DNA of 6,236 nt from RGIG250 sp964540025 (GTDB lineage: Bacteria; Bacillota; Negativicutes; Selenomonadales; Selenomonadaceae), in the NCBI GenBank assembly GCA_964540025.1, contig CAZIKQ010000074.1:1-6236 (forward strand), read 5' to 3'. The translations under genes and the position numbers were made by a program. Shown in pieces: positions 4,240 to 6,236 of the stretch. The notes under the pieces were generated by a model. It did not search any database. It was not told where the DNA came from and worked only from the letters and a program-made list of their open reading frames with translations. The first letter of the stretch is position 1. Every line of letters begins with the position of its first letter.

Positions 4240-5955
4240 ATGAATGGTTTCATTCTCCTGGTCATCTCCCTGGTGATCCTGGGTCTTGGCTACAAGGTCT
4301 ACGGCGATTGGCTCTGCCAAAAGTGGGGCCTCGATGACAAAAACGTGACCCCGGCCCACCGGATGGAGGACGGGGTTGACTATGTGGCCGCTCCGGTTCC
4401 GGTGCTTATGGGCCATCACTTTTCCTCCATCGCCGGCGCCGGACCCATCACCGGCCCTATCGCCGCCGTGGGCCTGGGTTTCGGCTGGCTGGCCTGCACC
4501 CTCTGGGTCCTCATCGGCGGGATTTTCTTCGGGGGCGTCCATGACTTCGGCGCTCTGGTTGCCTCTATCCGGCACGATGGCAAGTCCATCGGCGAAATCA
4601 TCTCCGCCAATATGAGCCTCCGGGCCAAGCGGCTCTTCATCATTTTCGCTTACCTGACCCTCATTTTGGTAGTGGCCGCTTTCGCCGCCATCGTGGCCTC
4701 CACCTTTTCCGCCAAATTTGACGCCGCCGGAAACGTGATCCTGGCCCAGAGCGTCAGCCAGGCCCGGGTGGCTATGGTTTCCCTGCTGTTCATCCTCATT
4801 GCCATCGTCTTCGGCTTCTGCGTGTACCGCCGCAATACCTCCATGGCCGTTTCCACCCTCATGGGTATCGTGGCCATCGTGGCCATCATCGCCGTTGGCA
4901 TCAACTGGCACCCCTTCTACCTGCCCCACTCCACCTGGATGTGGATAATCGGTCTGTACATTGCGATCGCCTCTGTCGCTCCGGTCTGGATCCTGCTCCA
5001 GCCCCGCGATTACCTGTCCTCCTTCCTTCTTTACGCAATGCTGGCCATCGCGGTGGTGGCCGTGGTAGTTTCCCAGCCGACCCTCAGCGCTCTGCCCCTC
5101 ATCGAATCGGCCAGCTGCAAGACCTACATCTTCCCGGTGCTCTTTACCACCATTGCCTGCGGCGCTATTTCCGGCTTCCACTCGCTGGTTTCCTCCGGTA
5201 CCACCTCCAAGCAGCTGGATAAAGAGAGCGACGCCAAGCCCATCGCCTACGGCGGGATGCTCCTGGAATGCGTTCTGGCCATCCTGACCCTCTGCGCCTG
5301 CGCTTACGCCTACAACTGGAACGCCACCCATCCCGATGCTCTGTTGAAGGGAGCTACCGCCATCTTCGGCGGCGGCATCGCCCACATGATCGACGATACC
5401 TTCCCCGGCACCTACGATATTCTCTACACCCTGCTGGTGCTGACCTATTCGGCTTTCTGCCTGACCTCCCTCGATACGGCCACCCGTCTGGCCCGCTTCA
5501 TGTTCCAGGAATTCTGGATCGACTCCTCCAGGGGTGAAACTCCGGAAAACGTAACCGGCTTCAAAAAGTTCCTGGTAAATCCCTACGTGGCCACCATCAT
5601 TACCGTTATCCTCGGAGTGCTCCTGGGCATGAACGGCTTTGCCAAAATCTGGGCCCTCTTTGGTTCCGCCAACCAGCTGCTGGCGGCTCTGGGCCTCATG
5701 GCGGTAGCTGCCTGGCTGGCCAATATCGGCAAGGACAACAAGATGTTCATCTTCCCGGTCTGCTTCATGCTGGTGGTGACCATCTCCTCCCTCTGCCTGA
5801 ACACCAAAGACCAGCTGGCCAAAATCTCGGCCGGGGGCGCTGACTGGGGCCCTTACGCCCAGGTCTTCTTCGGCGTGCTGCTCACCGTCCTGGCCATCGT
5901 GCTGGCCATCGAGGGATTCCAGACCCTCCGCCATCCCCGAAAGCAGGAATCATAA
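4240..5955 (+). CDS. cstA: carbon starvation protein CstA family transporter (short form)
   Basis: This 571-residue, highly hydrophobic protein has well over ten predicted membrane segments. Diagnostic CstA blocks appear in order: GHHFSSIAGAGPITGP (58-73), FFGGVHDFGALVASIR (96-111), GKSIGEI (114-120), LLQPRDYLSSFLLY (252-265), TIACGAISGFHSLVSSGTTS (304-323), YGGMLLE (337-343), TSLDTATRLARF (409-420) and WALFGSANQLLAAL (471-484). E. coli CstA has about 700 residues; this shorter form is common in anaerobes and lacks part of the long C-terminal region. Characterised relatives import pyruvate with H+ (BtsT) or peptides and pyruvate (CstA) during carbon limitation. Which substrate applies here is unknown. 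ATG at 4240 follows AAAGGAAG at 4222-4229 by 10 nt. Codon use is strongly biased to C/G at third positions: the codons TTA, CTA and TCA are absent until the last sense codon, which suggests good expression. It follows the unknown 222-residue gene and ends before a clear terminator. Confidence 0.96.
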   Translation: MNGFILLVISLVILGLGYKVYGDWLCQKWGLDDKNVTPAHRMEDGVDYVAAPVPVLMGHHFSSIAGAGPITGPIAAVGLGFGWLACTLWVLIGGIFFGGVHDFGALVASIRHDGKSIGEIISANMSLRAKRLFIIFAYLTLILVVAAFAAIVASTFSAKFDAAGNVILAQSVSQARVAMVSLLFILIAIVFGFCVYRRNTSMAVSTLMGIVAIVAIIAVGINWHPFYLPHSTWMWIIGLYIAIASVAPVWILLQPRDYLSSFLLYAMLAIAVVAVVVSQPTLSALPLIESASCKTYIFPVLFTTIACGAISGFHSLVSSGTTSKQLDKESDAKPIAYGGMLLECVLAILTLCACAYAYNWNATHPDALLKGATAIFGGGIAHMIDDTFPGTYDILYTLLVLTYSAFCLTSLDTATRLARFMFQEFWIDSSRGETPENVTGFKKFLVNPYVATIITVILGVLLGMNGFAKIWALFGSANQLLAALGLMAVAAWLANIGKDNKMFIFPVCFMLVVTISSLCLNTKDQLAKISAGGADWGPYAQVFFGVLLTVLAIVLAIEGFQTLRHPRKQES

Positions 5956-5972
5956 TATCTTTTCCCTTTAGC

Positions 5973-6014
5973 AAAAAAAATGCTGCCCGGCGGTTTCGCC
6001 GGACAGCATTTTTT
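5973..6014 (+). terminator. bidirectional rho-independent terminator after cstA
   Basis: ATGCTG (5980-5985) pairs with CAGCAT (6004-6009) and CCGGCG (5987-5992) with CGCCGG (5997-6002), with one C-A mismatch between them and a GTTT loop. The stem is followed by six T (6009-6014) and preceded by eight A (5973-5980), so it can act in both directions. It lies 17 nt after the cstA stop. Confidence 0.92.
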
Positions 6015-6236
6015 CTTGCCGTGCTTTCTTAATCTCAATAAAAGTCTGAAATGTATTTTCAAGGGATCGTAATGACGGGCGGAGAGGATAATTGCCTCTC
6101 CTTTAGGGGAGGTGCCTGAAGTGCGGAGGGGTGAAACACCTGCCGAATATCTTGCCTATTATGTCACCCCTCAGTCAGCTTCGCTGACAGCTCCTTCAAA
6201 CTACTAAGCTCTGCCATCGTCTTGCGACTCGGCAAT
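6015..6236. other. gene-free right end of the window
   Basis: Beyond the terminator there is only the repeat copy 2 and flanking sequence. I see no open frame with a ribosome site and no tRNA-like fold. The next gene lies outside. Confidence 0.5.
6081..6194 (+). repeat. dispersed structured repeat, copy 2
   Basis: This is the better-paired copy of the element also seen at 3225-3322. Stems are CCTCTCC-TTTA-GGGGAGG (6095-6112, one wobble pair), GAGGGGTGA (6126-6134) with TCACCCCTC (6164-6172), a perfect 9-bp pair closing a 29-nt variable region, and GTCAGC-TTC-GCTGAC (6174-6188). A further GGAGAGG (6081-6087) can pair with the left arm CCTCTCC instead, giving an alternative fold. There is no coding capacity. 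It may continue to the window edge. Confidence 0.72.

Noticed and set aside
4210..5934. 574-codon open frame antisense to cstA
   Set aside because: It is in codon register with cstA, so it stays open only because cstA uses no TTA, CTA or TCA codons before its last one. The translation is low-complexity, rich in Gly, Glu, Asp and His, with no domain. cstA shows all family motifs.

Overview
The window looks like the chromosome of an anaerobic Firmicute, most plausibly a diderm member of the Negativicutes (Acidaminococcaceae/Veillonellaceae type) or a related Clostridium-like organism. The grounds are purine-rich AGGAGG-type ribosome sites, a minimal TatA-TatC pair without TatB, the short form of CstA, a MarR-MATE gene pair and a structured dispersed repeat of a kind I associate with such genomes. 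The taxonomic call is inference only. Base composition is mixed: cstA, the unknown gene before it and the aldo/keto reductase gene are G+C-rich, while tatC and the marR region are visibly more A+T-rich.

Layout. (1) 1-567, minus strand: a MATE efflux gene running off the left edge, overlapped at its start by the end of a marR-type regulator gene. The regulator has its own promoter with several inverted repeats around it, so this is a regulator-transporter operon. (2) 568-844: intergenic stretch with a stem-loop that may end the upstream minus-strand operon, plus a decayed piece of the dispersed repeat. (3) 845-3032, minus strand, read tatA, tatC, then an aldo/keto reductase. The reductase carries a twin-arginine signal peptide, so the two-component translocase lies directly upstream of a likely substrate. 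A 17-bp palindrome and a possible 22-codon leader ORF lie between tatC and the reductase. (4) 3033-3498: leader and promoter of the tat operon, one dispersed repeat copy, and a strong sigma-70-type promoter pointing right. (5) 3499-5955, plus strand: a 222-residue protein I do not recognise, then cstA, with a 17-bp cre/LacI-like palindrome in the 72-bp gap. A bidirectional terminator follows cstA. (6) 6015-6236: a second copy of the dispersed repeat and no gene.

How the parts work together. TatA and TatC would export the folded, probably nicotinamide-loaded, reductase across the cytoplasmic membrane. CstA is a polytopic importer of the carbon starvation family (pyruvate or peptides in characterised relatives), and the unknown protein ahead of it probably shares its transcript. 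The most unusual points are the Tat-exported aldo/keto reductase coupled to its own Tat genes, the uncharacterised partner gene of cstA with its Arg/Trp-rich tail, and the multi-copy structured repeat, one fragment of which appears to include the stop codon of tatC.
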